A stretch of DNA of 64,000 nt from NCBI RefSeq assembly GCF_029873635.1, contig NC_080423.1, forward strand, positions 109,261,087-109,325,086, read 5' to 3'. This DNA is from Malania oleifera. Taxonomy: Eukaryota > Streptophyta > Magnoliopsida > Santalales > Ximeniaceae. The translations under genes were made by a program, and so were the position numbers. Below are positions 12,907-25,700 of this stretch, piece by piece (position 1 is the first letter of the stretch; the number at the start of each line of letters is the position of its first letter). A model generated the notes under the pieces. That model had not been told where the DNA came from, did no database searches, and was given only the letters and a program-made list of their open reading frames with translations.

Positions 12907-14094
12907 TTCACCTTAGTAACGTTGCGACATGATGCACTCAAGAAATACTTGGGAAAATATTTCAAACTCAAAAACCTTAGTATTTTGAAATACTTTATGG
13001 GGATAGAAGTGACTCGCTTAAAAACTGGAATCTCTTTATCACAAAGGAAGTATGCGTTGGAGATAATTGAGGAAACTGAATTTCGTAGTGCTACACTAGG
13101 AAACCTACCTATGGAACCAAATTTGGCTCTTAGTGAGACTAATGGAGAACTACTCTCAGATCCATCTTCATATCGACGATTGGTTGGGATCACAAGGCCA
13201 GACTTAGCATAAGTAGCACACATACTGAGTCAATTCATGGACGAACCTCTAACATCTCATTTGGATGCGGCACGTTGAGTCTTACGATACCTCAAACAAT
13301 TACCTGGCCAAGGAATTGTTCTATCAACTTCTAGTGATATTCAAATACATGCATTTTGTGATGCAAACTGGGCTTGATGTAGAGATACTCGTCAATCTAT
13401 TACTGGGTATTGCATCCTACTTAGAAAATCACCAATCTCTTGGAAGACCAAAAGGCAAACAACAATTTCGCGATCCTCGGCTGAAGCAGAGTACCAATCT
13501 ATGACATCTACTTGTTGTGAAGTCACTTGGTTAAAGCAACATCTGACGAATCTCCAGATAGCACATGCACAACTAGTCAAACTATATTGTGGCAACAAAA
13601 CAACTATTCATATTGCATCACATCTAGTATTCATGAGCGAACAAAGCATATAAAGATCGATTGCCATATCATTCGAAAGAAAGTCCAAACTTAAGTTATT
13701 TAGACTATCCACATACCTACAAGTCAGTAGCCCACATATCTATTTACCAAAGCACTTGAACCAACACAATTCTACCTCTTACTTAACAAGTTAGGTGTCA
13801 TTAATATCCACTCCAACTTGAGGGGGAGTGTTAAGGAAATTGCCCAGACAAAGGCAAATTCATCGGAAGCAAATAAATGCAGGAAATCATGCTTGGAATT
13901 GATCCAAACAACATAAAAGGAATACTCACTAGACATAGGCTGATTTGTAGGGATTCAAATTTGATTTAAGCATGATTTAAGCAATTTGCCTGTGAATCTA
14001 CGTGTATAAATACCCTTATAGTACATTGTAATATTCATACTGAGAAATATAAAATATACATTTATCTTCCTCTCTTCCTTTATGTTATTTCACA
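12907..14094 (+). mobile_element. Ty1/copia 3' end fragment with 3' LTR
   Basis: The 3' end of a copia element. The end of reverse transcriptase is seen at about 12920-13260 (KYFMGIEVTR, ISLSQRKYALEIIEE) and RNase H at about 13300-13700 (SISWKTKRQTTISRSSAEAEY-like). A polypurine tract (GAGGGGGAG) at 13819-13828 is followed by an LTR of about 266 bp (13829-14094, TGTTAAGG...TTTCACA). The short LTR and the motifs fit the Ale/Retrofit type. The 5' two thirds of the element are absent and the remaining coding part is broken several times, so it is an old fossil. Confidence 0.8.
13829..14094 (+). repeat. Copia 3' LTR
   Basis: It begins TGTTAAGGAAATTGCC directly after a G-rich polypurine tract and ends near TTATTTCACA. 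It contains a TATA-like 'gtataaata' near 14001. No partner LTR is present in the window. Confidence 0.65.
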
Positions 14095-15209
14095 TTCTGA
14101 ATTTTTTCATTTTAGACAAATCTATAGCTTTAAAGATGCATGGTTGGCATGACTTTAAGGCCCTGTTTGGGACTCGAAAACTATTAAGGAAAGAGAAGGA
14201 AAAGAAAATATGAAAGAATTTATTTTTACATATTTGGTTATAAAAAAAATAAGAAAGAAAACAAAAAAAAAACAAAGAAATGAACAAAATTATAATTTTA
14301 CACATCATTTACATTTTATTTTTTTGAAATTTTAATCATATTAAAATGAACTTTTATTTTTAATAATATTTGATATAAAATTTAACCTAAATCCTTCAAA
14401 AAAGAAGGAAGCGAGAAATTAGGTTTTGAAATTAAAAGATATTTAATTATATGCTTGCAAAAGGAGAAACAGCCATTTAGTCAACTTGAAGTTGTCGGGA
14501 AATAAAGATAAATTATTACTTATTGTTCTTGTGTCTAATCATCCACGGCACCGGCATTTGTAAATCAACACCATATGATTTTCTTTTTTTAAAAAATTGA
14601 ATTTAGAAAATTCAAATGGTCTTGCTAATCTTTTTTTTTTTAATCAAAGGCTGAAATTGAGAGTTTGTAACTTAAGATGGGCTAGCATAGACACAGGCCC
14701 ATGTCAGCTTTGCTCCACTGCGGGTCCCTAGTGGGCCTGGCCAGACAATAATGGGCCAGCGTGACTTAGGCTGGGTCGGCCAGCCCATGAATTGGTTCTC
14801 CCACCCCAAATTTTAATTTCATGACTCTAGACCAGTTTGAAATCCCTCTACTTCAGTTTTAATAATTTAAAAATGTTTTTTTCAAACACAAAATCTACAA
14901 TTTTAGATATTAAATGAATTATTCATATGCATCTGAACGGGCAGCCAGAAATCGGTCCGGGGCCATCGGATCCGGTGCACAGCCACTAAACGGTTCAAAC
15001 CCGGTCTGATCTTCACTCTCAGTTCTTCCCCCTGCTTCCATCGCCATCGTAAACACAGATCTCGGTCTGCTTCTTTCTTCTTCTTCAAGCGCTGCAAAAC
15101 CTAGCAATTCTTCAGAAGTTAGTGTTTGTTCTCTCTCTCTTCCTCCCTCCCTCTCTGTCTCGGCGTATTTACAAGCTCGACTTGTTTATCGACCAGGATA
15201 GGATCGAGA
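14095..15209 (+). promoter_or_regulatory. Upstream region and 5' leader of SAE1
   Basis: No gene is supported between the copia LTR and the SAE1 start. The segment beginning 'ggccctgtttggga' at about 14160 looks like the end of a MITE, but a second end was not found. At 14680-14795 there are several GGGCC/GGCCC motifs (for example tgggcctggcc and aatgggccagc), the type of TCP site-II element common upstream of plant housekeeping genes. A telo-box-like AAACCTAG (15097-15104) and a CT-rich leader (15129-15156) precede the ATG. Reading frames at 14903-15107 on the minus strand are chance frames. Confidence 0.5.
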
Positions 15210-18200
15210 ATGGACGGCGAGGAGCTGACAGAGCAGGAGACAGCATTATATGATCGCCAGATTAGGGTGTGGGGCGTTGATGCTCAGAGGAGGTACTATT
15301 CGTTTCTGTTTTTGATTTTAATCTTGTTCTTAAGTTCTAGGCTGCTGATTTGAATCACAATGCATGAATAAATTTTCAGAGGTGATCTTGTGTACTCATC
15401 TATGTTCTAACGGATTTTTTGTTTCAGATTGAGCAAAGCTCATGTATTAGTCAGTGGAATGAAAGGGACTGTTGCTGAGGTAAAAAAAAAATGAAAAAAA
15501 GTTAATTGAGAATCCGCTAATGCGTATTTGTTTTCGCCCTTTGCTAATTTGATTATCTGATTTGTTTTGTTTATTTTGTTTATGTATTTTTTTTTTAATT
15601 TCAGTATTGTATATGAAGACAAACTCCTTCAATTTGATGACACATATATGTTTTGTTTATATTTTTCTTACCTTTTTTTTTTTTAAGCTATCCATGTATC
15701 TAATTTTGCTCTTAGTTTGCTGAGATAATCAATTAATGCTTATTTTAGCACCATTGTCAATTTGTTTTCTTGATTTTTACATTTTAAATGAGAGACCAAA
15801 CTCTTCCAATATGATGGCTGTGTTTTGTTTGGAGTCCTTTTTTTTGGGGGCGGGGGGCGCTGAGATAGTCAATCCATTGAAGCCTATTTTGGACCCTTTG
15901 TATGACTGCAGTTCTGCAAGAACATTGTACTCGCAGGAGTTGGTAGTTTGACGTTGATGGATGATCGGCCCGTGACTGAGGAAGCACTGTCTGCTAATTT
16001 CTTGATTCCTCCTGATGAGAATGTGTATAGTGGGAAATCTCTCGCTGAGCTTTGTTGTGATTCTTTGAAAGATTTCAATCCGATGGTTCGTGTTTCTGTG
16101 GAAAAAGGTTTACACTTCTTGTTTCTTGCAGTCTTGCAGCTTTTTATTTTTATTTTTTATTAATATAATTTATTTACCATTGATGGGTGTACTCATGCAC
16201 TCACAAATCATGAGCCTTTTGCACTTTTTTATTTACAAATTGCTCTATGGATGATGTTGAAGCTCCAATTTTAATACATGCAAAAAACGAGTTATGTTCA
16301 TAAACATTAGAAACTCTTGCATAATGGTGCATTAGGTTTCTGTAAGATAAACCAACTTTTAAAAATGTTTGATGTGATTATGTTGTATGATGGTCATTAC
16401 TAATCTTGTGCTGAAAATTGTTTGTTATGTCATGGTCTTGTGGCAAAAGAAGAACCTTGTTATGGAGTTTGTGGATGGATATACTTGAAATTTGAAATGT
16501 TTGATGTTTGAGACTGGCACTACTTATTGCTGTGACCACAAGCTATGATATGATTGTTCAGTGTTCACGTGGAAGCTAAAATACCGATGTAATTAAACTC
16601 AAATTTGGACATCAAGGAATGGGATACAAAAACTTTTTTCTTCCCTTGTAGCTTTGAACTTATAGGCAATTTTCCATCTGATATAGCTGATGGTAAAAAA
16701 TCTTTAAAATCTTTTGAAACAATTTTTAATCATGTGGACTCCAATCTTAGCCCATTAACCCAAGGCCCATAAATGAAGGGAATTCTTTCACGATGCATCT
16801 TGTTGTGCTGCTTCTATGGAGAATAAAGTTAGATTAATTGGAGGGATTTCTATTCTTGCTTCTTACCATTTTACGATAACAGCAATTAGTGAAGAACTGA
16901 ATTTAATGGGGGATGTGTTCGGCCATCTATCATTGCTATTTTCTTTTGCTCAATCATACAACCACTGTTTCTGCACTTCTAGGCCGGTAGGCCCTAAATA
17001 TTGGCTCTAGATTACATCGAGGACAGAAAATATTCGAGGAGTAAACCTTTAGGCAGCCATTGTTTGGGTTGAGACTTGTGGATCACATGAATAGTTCGCA
17101 TTTGATGACCCAAGTTTAGCCTAGCTTGCACCTGCTGTGGGTCTTTCCTTTAGGGGTTTATACAGAGAATTTGTGATAGTTTCCTAGCTTTGGTCAAGTC
17201 CTGAAAGATAATATGTGTTGATAATAATAAATTTTGTGTTGTAAAAATTGGATGGAAAAGAATGGTCCTATCTTCTCAGGGAAGAGGAATTCTGGTGCTT
17301 TGCTTTGTGATAGGTTTCATTATTTGGCTTCTCTCCAGTCTTTTGCAGAAGCTTGTTTTAAAGGGGTACCTTTCTAGGATCTTCAAAGAGGCTGGAAGGT
17401 GGTTCTATTTTGATTGTTTCCTAGCTTATTTTGATTTCTTCTTCTTATAGGAGGATTTCTTCTTTGTACCTTTTTCCTCTACAATGAATATATATTCTTT
17501 TTCTATGAAATAATAATAATAAATTCAGCATTGTTATAGCTAATGTCATTATTCTTTGTTTATCAAAAAAGGCTGACCATTATAGTATATATTATGTACA
17601 TTAAATAAACTTGTTACTGCGTTGCTGCTGCTTTGGGCTCCATCATCTGGTTCTGGTTTAGTAGTGTTCAGGAATTTAGGCTACTAATGTGCTCAATGTG
17701 CTCATGACATGGCTATATTGTTTAGCCCAGGCCTCTTCAAAAGTCATTGCCCCCAGCCCCAAAATAGCAGTGATTAGGCTTCATTGAAATGAGCATGAAA
17801 TTTTCTTGACAGGACAATGGATGAGCTGATTAGATGTTGCTTTTATTTTTCTTTTCTGATCAATAAATGCTTTTCTTTGACTTCTAAAATCGGTTCTTAT
17901 GAAGGTCATATTAGTTATCATGCAGAAGAACAGGCTCAGTCATATATTTTTAATCTCATATTATTTTTCTCCCATGTATTTTCTAAAGCTAGTGTTCTTG
18001 TTGATATGCCACTGACTGAGAAAACTGCTATCATCTAATTTTTCATTTTTACAGGTGATATGTCAAGCTTTGGTGGAGATTTCTATAACAAATTTGATGT
18101 CGTAGTTGTCAGCAGTTGCTCCCTTGCAAAGAAAGTAAATTACAAACCCTTCCTTTTTAATAGATGGATGTAGCTTTTAAACAATGCCCTCTTAGATTGT

Positions 18201-19732
18201 TTTGCAGCTTGTAGCTTATATGCTAACTGATGTTTTTAGTCAAGGTTCTTTTTGGACCCTTTTTCTCATTCTTTTTATAATTTCTCTTGCAGAAATTGAT
18301 CAATGAGAAATTCCGGAAGTTATCAAAACGCATTGCTTTTTATACTGTTGATTGCAGGAACTCCTGTGGTGAAATATTTGTTGATTTACAGAGTTATATA
18401 TATTCAAGGGTAATTATGTTGCTTTAGAGCTCTTCAAAGTTCTTTACCATTTGGGATTTATTTGTTGGTACATTTTTGTTTCAGAACAATAATTCTGATA
18501 GAAAGTATCAACTGAATATTTTCTATATGATATAATGTTATTATCACATTGCAATTTTCTTTTCAGTCATTATTGATCTATCTTTTTATCAAAGAAATTA
18601 TCTTTTACAGTTAGAAATTTCATAACATTGACCCATTCACTTAAATATCTACAAATTAGGGGTGTACTTGATTTTTTTTGGTTCGGTTTTACCCAAAACC
18701 GAACACCGAACCGAAGCATATCGATTCTTATAATTAAAAACCGTTACCAAACCATGAACTGACGGTTTGGTTTAAAAAAAAAAATTTCTCTGGTTCAATT
18801 TTCTGTTTCTAACCGAATTGAACCTCAGCCAATGTTAATAATAGTCAAAGCCCATTAAAAATCAACTGTGTCTTTACTGGAAAAGGGGCTCTATTGGAGA
18901 GCACCATGGGATTCCTATGTGGGTCAGGTGCTGTAATGCAAGCTCTCAGCCCATCAGCTAGTAGCTCCCTCTGCCCATCAGCCAGTAGCTGGCTTGGTAA
19001 TAAAGGGAAGGGGATAACCTGTATTTATAGCTGGGGGAGACTTCAAATCTCTACCTCATCCAATGTGGGACAAGAATAGCTGGGGAGGCTGTATAATGAG
19101 TATAGGGAAGGATGATAGGAAGAAGGTTGTACCATGCGTTTGCATTATTGGAGGGAAAGCTGCACCCGGTTGTGAGATTGCAAAGAAGATTATCAAACTT
19201 TGTCATGCTGTGGCAGGAAAAATTAATAATGATACAGATGTCGGAGACCACCTAAAACTGGTTTTCATACCTGACTACAATGACTCTGTGGCTGAATTAG
19301 TAATATCAGGGAGTGACCTGTCACAACACATAAGCACTGCTGGACATGAGGCATCAGGAACTGGAAACATGAAATTTTTGATGAAGTGACCTTTCACAAC
19401 ACATAAGCACTGCTGGACATTACATCATGAACTGGAAACATGAAATTTTTGATGAATGGATGCTTGCTTTTAGCTACAACAGATGGTTCTACCGTAGAAA
19501 TTATTGAAGAAGTAGGAGCAGAAAACATGTTTTTGTTTGTTTGGTTTCAATTTGGAGGGATCTGGTAAGAATATGCTCCACTGATTATATATACTTACCC
19601 ATCATCATCACTTGTTATATATATCTGTATATTTACCTATTTATATATATTATATATATCCTTTATTATATATATATACCCATATGTGTATCATAAATTT
19701 ATGTAGGGTTTAATAATAATAATAATAATAAT

Positions 19733-19769
<37 letters not shown>

Positions 19770-22700
19770 GAGCATGTGTTTGTGTTGGTGTGAGTATATA
19801 TAGAACTTTGCATTGTGTATTTGGTGTGTTCCATATATATATATATATATATATACTAGTGGGTACTATATGTATATTTATACATGTGTGTGTGTTGACA
19901 TACATGTTTATGATATATTTGGTGTGAAATATATTTGGCAATATGTGTGTGCGTGTGTGATTGTTCGGTTTATAAAAAAATACATAAAAAAAGGTTATAA
20001 AAAATATATTTGAGTTATTTTGACTCAAAATAAAAAAAATGGAAAAATAAAAATACAAAAAAAGAGGGAAGAGTCTTTATAAAACCCAGAAAATTTTAGA
20101 AAAATATTGGAAAATTTCAGAAAATGTATACAAAATTTTGGAAATATTAGGGGATGTTTCTAAAGGTTCTTTTGCTTCTAATTTGCTAGTTTTTCCTTGT
20201 TTTTGCCTGTGTGTCCCTATGGTTTTTAAAAAAAAGGCAATGAGGTATTTTAAACCTCATCTGTATTAGCTCTGAGGTGGGGTTTATATAACAAAATCTC
20301 CTCATTTGGAGGTTTTATTAGACATTCCTAAATCACATTGAGACAACGTCTTTGGGGGTGCGCAAATCACTCCGCTCAGTGTGAACTTTGTCTAAACCCA
20401 TTGGGTAAGGATAGGGGAATGCTGGGAACCTATTATTGATAAGGAATAGAGCTTGAACCACACATATTTTAACTCTAATTTCCTCCCTTAGGATAGAGCC
20501 TTAGTGAAACCTTGTAGTAGATAAATCTACCTGGGGTTGGGATAGAAACTTCATCACTTCTACATTGGATCTGATTGAGTTTCTTTTGTCTGGTGTCTTA
20601 CATGTTGCATCCATGTTAGGCATATATGCTACTTCGCCAAGATTTTGGAAAAGCCCGATTTATTCCATGGACAGTTCGACAGTATACAAGGAATAGGAAT
20701 CTATTGTACAATTATACTTTGAAAGTCAACAAAGTCATTCGGGAGATAGTCTAGGCAGAGAAGCTAGGGTGGTGGTGTTGGCGTGGGTTAGGATGGATAC
20801 CCAGTCAAATTCTTTAAAGGACTTAAGAAATATTTGAGCAGGGTGGACACCAGAGCGACGTCTGAGGTTTTCTCGGTTGTACGGTCATATCAGATTCTTG
20901 TTGCATATGCCAGTGAATTTAGAAATGATGAATGTATTGGTAGAATTTTGGAATCCTTCGTATTGTTGTTTCCCTTTGGAGAGGACGTATATGACCCCAA
21001 CTATTGAGGAATATACATCGCTGTTGCACTTAATGAAGCTGTAAACACCTTATTGATATACTTAAATAATCCCAAGGTGTCCTTCAGAAAGGAGTTGTGC
21101 AAAGCAACATGGATCAAGGTTTAGCAGGCAAGTCGGCAAGTTGGGAAAGAAGATAGAAAAATTGCCTGGGAGCTTTTGAAGACCCTAATAGAAGGGGAGG
21201 AAAGGGAAGAGGTTCACTTACACATATTAGCTCTTGCCATCTATGGTTTGATTATCTTTCCTAAGGAATTGGGAGTTATTGACCAAGCTACAGTTTCTTT
21301 CATGGTCCAAGTTTAGAAGAGTCAACCCAGTACTGGGTATCTTGGCAGAGACAATTCAATCTCTCAATGCTTGTAGGACAAAGGGGCGAGGAAGATTGAG
21401 GTGCTGGGTTCCATTGCTTTATGTTTGGTTTGCAAGCCATTTGTTATGCAGCGAGGGTTTCAATTTATACCCATGACTTACGGTCTGACAAGGTCAGAGT
21501 TTGCTTATGATCAAGAGGGAGCTCAGAAATGAATTGGAAGATTTATGTGAACATGGAGGTGTGTGTATTTGATATATTTGGGCATCTGAGTCACTAAGGT
21601 TCAAGGAGGCTATGACAGTTGGCATATTAGCAGAATCAATCCTCAGGTTGCAGAGTTTCAAAGGATTCCTACTTTTAAGGGAGAGTCGTCAACAGGTACT
21701 CAATCCCAGAAAAGGAGACTCAGAAGGCTGGATGGATACAGGAGGAGCTTTGTTTTGCTGAAGAAAGGGCTACAGGGGCTGAGTTGAATGTTTGGCAAGT
21801 GAAAAGAAGGGAGTGGGGGTTAATTATTGAATGCTAGATGAGTGTCAAACAGAAAAGGCATAAGTGCCTACAAGCTGAGGAAGAAATGATAGCTCTAAGA
21901 ACAAAAGGAAAAACATTTCAAGCTGAGGCTGAATTAAACGTTGAATTATTGAAAACTGCTGAAGTTGAGAATGAAAAGAAATCCTGGAATATACAGGAAT
22001 TAGTGACCCAATGGCAAGAATGGAGGGATGAATGCAACTAGCTGCAGGCCAAATATCAAGAGATCATACCTAAATGTACAGAGGGCACGATACTGGGAAT
22101 TTGAATTTCGGGCTTTGGATCATAGGGCATTTGAAATGATCGGTCAAATGCAAGGAGCTGCTAGCAGAGCAAGGGTTATGGCAGAAAAAATGAAGCAAGT
22201 GGAACATGGGGTATATCCAAGGCAGTTTAATTCGGAAATGACTCGAGTTATTCATTATGTGCTTCAGGAGTTGGGTTGGTTGGGGCGTTTCCATTAAAAG
22301 TATATGTATACTAGAAACTGTTGAAAAAAATAAAAGTTGTGATTATTTCTAATGGAGTAATAAGGATTTTTCTATGAATCTTGGCAAAGTAATTTAGGTT
22401 GCATACATATTCATGCATTTGCGTGCATATTTATGTATAATCTCATTAAAAAAGACAACGGAAAGAATCATCCAAACAAAGTTTGGGGGGTGTCAATATT
22501 GAGCAGCAAAAGCATCCTTATAATACTAGAAGGAAGGCCAGAATAATGAGTGAACAAATGGAGAACCGCGTGATGGGTTTGGAACAGGGTCAGGAGGAAA
22601 TGAGTCAGGTTGTAAGGGAGATTAAAGGACAGATGAGCCGCCTTATGGAAATGATGACCACTATAAGCAATGGAAAAGCTGCGCAGATTCCAGAACCTGT

Positions 22701-25700
22701 GATAGAAGAGGTACCTTTGTTCCCTCTTGGGTTTACACCTATGGAAACTCGTCCTTTAGTCCAACCAATGAATGCGGGGACTGATCCTGGTCCGAGTGCA
22801 CAACCATTCATCCCAATTGTACTACTGTCAGGGTTCTCGTCAATGGGTACACCACCAATTGTAATTCCTGATTGTAGGGAAAACGGAGTAGCTAGAGAAG
22901 CAAGCAAGGAACAAACTCCAGGCTCAGAGTTTGATCATAAATACGAGGTGTTGGAGGAGCGGCTGAGGGCGATGGAGGGAACAAATATGTTTGGATCAGT
23001 TGACACATTCGATCCGTGTTTGGTGCCAAATGTGGTTTTGCCTCCCAAATTCAAAGTGCCAGATTTTGAGAAGTTTAATGGCTCAAGATGTCCCTTGACT
23101 CCTTATCCATTGCTTTAAGGATAGTTTAATGGGGGCAGCCATAAGATGGTACATCCAATTGGATCGTACAAAGATCTGCACCTAGAAGGATCTAGCTCAG
23201 GCTTTTATAGCTCAATACCGACACGTGATTGAAATGGCTCCATAAAGGTTAACACTGCAAAATATGGAAAAGAAAACAAGCGAGACATTTAAGGAGTATG
23301 CTTACCAGTGGAGGGAAGCCGCAACTCAAGTACATCCTCTGGTGGAGGATAGGGAGGCCATCTCCTTGTTTGTTAGCGCACTATTTGTCACCTTATTGGG
23401 AGTACTCCACAGAACTTTGCAGACGTGGTAACCATGGGAGAACGGATTGAAGGAGCAGTCAACAACAACAACAACAACAAAGCCAAGCCTTAGTCCCACA
23501 AGTGGGGTCAGTTATATGAATCCTTTTCCGCCAATTTATGCGATCATGGACCATTTCTTTTGATAGATTCAAGGATATTAAATCCTTACTCACTATCTCC
23601 TCCCAAGTTATTTTAGGTCTACCCCTACCCCTTCTACTATTCTCCATAGTAACTAAGTCACTCTTCCTCACAGGTACATTATGTGGCCTACATTGCAAGT
23701 GTCCATACCATTTGAGTCGTCTTTCCCTTATCTTATCTTTTATAGGAGTTACACCTAACTTACCATGAATATGTTCATTCTTTAATTTATCTTTCAATGT
23801 TATACCACTCATCCATCTAAGCATTTTTATCTCGACAACTTTTACTTTTTGGATATTATGTTTCTTCGTCGCTTAACATTCGGATTCATATAGCATAGCT
23901 GGTCTTATAGCTGTTCTATAAAACTTTCTTTTCAATTTTAAGGGTATTCTACGATCACAGAGCACACTTGAAGCACTTCTCCATTTTTCCCAACCTCCTT
24001 TAACTCTATGCATTACATCATCTTCAATTTCTCTTTCAGCTTGCATAATAGATCCAAGGTATCAAAATTTACAAGTGCTATTTATTTCTTCATCATCAAG
24101 TTTAACTTTGTCTCCAATATTCCTCCTATCATTACTAAAATTACATTTCATATATTTCGTCTTATTTCTACTTATCCTAAAGCCTCTAGATTCCAAAGCT
24201 TCTCTCCATAATTTTAACTCAACCTCTACTCCGATCCTAGTTTCATCAATTAATACAATATCATCTGCAAACAACATACACCATGGAACCTCCTTTTGAA
24301 TACTTTTAGTCAATTGGTCCATCACTAAAGCAAAAAGATAAGGACTCAAAGTAGATCCTTGATGTACACCTATGGTGATTGGAAATTCTCTAGTTTCTCC
24401 ATCTATAGTCCTTACACTAGTCATTACTCCATCGCACATATCCTTAATGACATCGGTATACCTACTACATACACCCTTTTTCTTCTAAAACTCACCATAG
24501 AACTTCCCTAGGTATCCTATCATATGCTTTCTTAAGGTCAATAAATATCATATGCAAGTCCCTCTTCTTTTCCCTAAACTTTTCCATTAATCTTCTTGAA
24601 AGATAAATAGCTTCTGTGGTAGATCTCCAAGCATAAAACCAAATTGATTTTCTGAGATCTTCGTTTCTAACCTTAATCTTTGTTCAATTATCCTTTCCTA
24701 TAGTTTCATTGTATGACTTATAAGTTTAATTCCACGATAGTTACTACAATTTTGAATATCTCCTTTATTTTTGTATATGGGTATTAAAGTGCTTTTCCTC
24801 CATTCATTTGACATTTTCTTAGTTTTTACAATTGTATTAAGTAAATTAGTTAACCAAATAATTTCGTTATCACCTAAGCATTTCCAAACTTCAATTGGGA
24901 TGTTATCTAGTCCCATAGCTTTCCCATTTTTCATCTTTTTTGGTGCAAACCTAACTTCGTTAACTCTAATTTTGCGAATAAATCTTATATTTTTAGTACT
25001 TTCCTCATTTGACAATTTTAAGTTTAAGCCTTCTATTTGGTTTTCATTAAACAACTTACTAAAGTAACTTCGCCATCTTTCTTTAATGTCTTCGTCCTTA
25101 ACCAAGACAATATCATCCTCACTTTTAATACATTTTACATTTTCTAAGTCCTTGCTCTTCCTTTCTTTAGCTTTAGCAAGTTTAAATATATCTCTTTCCC
25201 CTTCTTTTGTACCTAATCTGTCATACAAACTATTAAATGATCTATATTTAGCTTCACTAACGGCCTTTTTTGCATCTTTTCTTGCCTCCTTATATTTTTC
25301 AAAGTTATCTCTGTTTCTACATTTTTGCCACGTTTTATACCAAATTCTTTTGTCTTTATGATTTTTTGTACGTCTTTATCCCACCACCAACTCTCTTTGC
25401 TATTATAGAATCTTCCCCTTGAATCTCTTTTGCTATCTTTTTAATAGAGCTAGCTAATCTATTCCAAAGAGTGTTTGTATCTATCTCGTCCTCTATGGTC
25501 CAATCACCATCTTTGATCATTTTATCGTTAAATTTTATTATATTAGGTTCCACCATCTAGTTCTCTTACAGTGGTTAGGCTTTCACTTGGAATAACTTTA
25601 CAATCCTTGCATGATAAACGATCTACCCTCCTATTTAAAAAAAAAAAATCTATTTGACTTCTATTTTGTCCACTTTTAAAGGTTATTAAGTGTTCTTTTC

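Noticed and set aside
14903-15107. Minus-strand frames just before SAE1
   Set aside because: Two different frames are open over the same SAE1 leader; composition reflects the CT-rich leader, not a protein.
19699-20058. Minus-strand frame rich in Ile-Tyr repeats
   Set aside because: Produced by TA and TTA microsatellites in the Ogre-like LTR.
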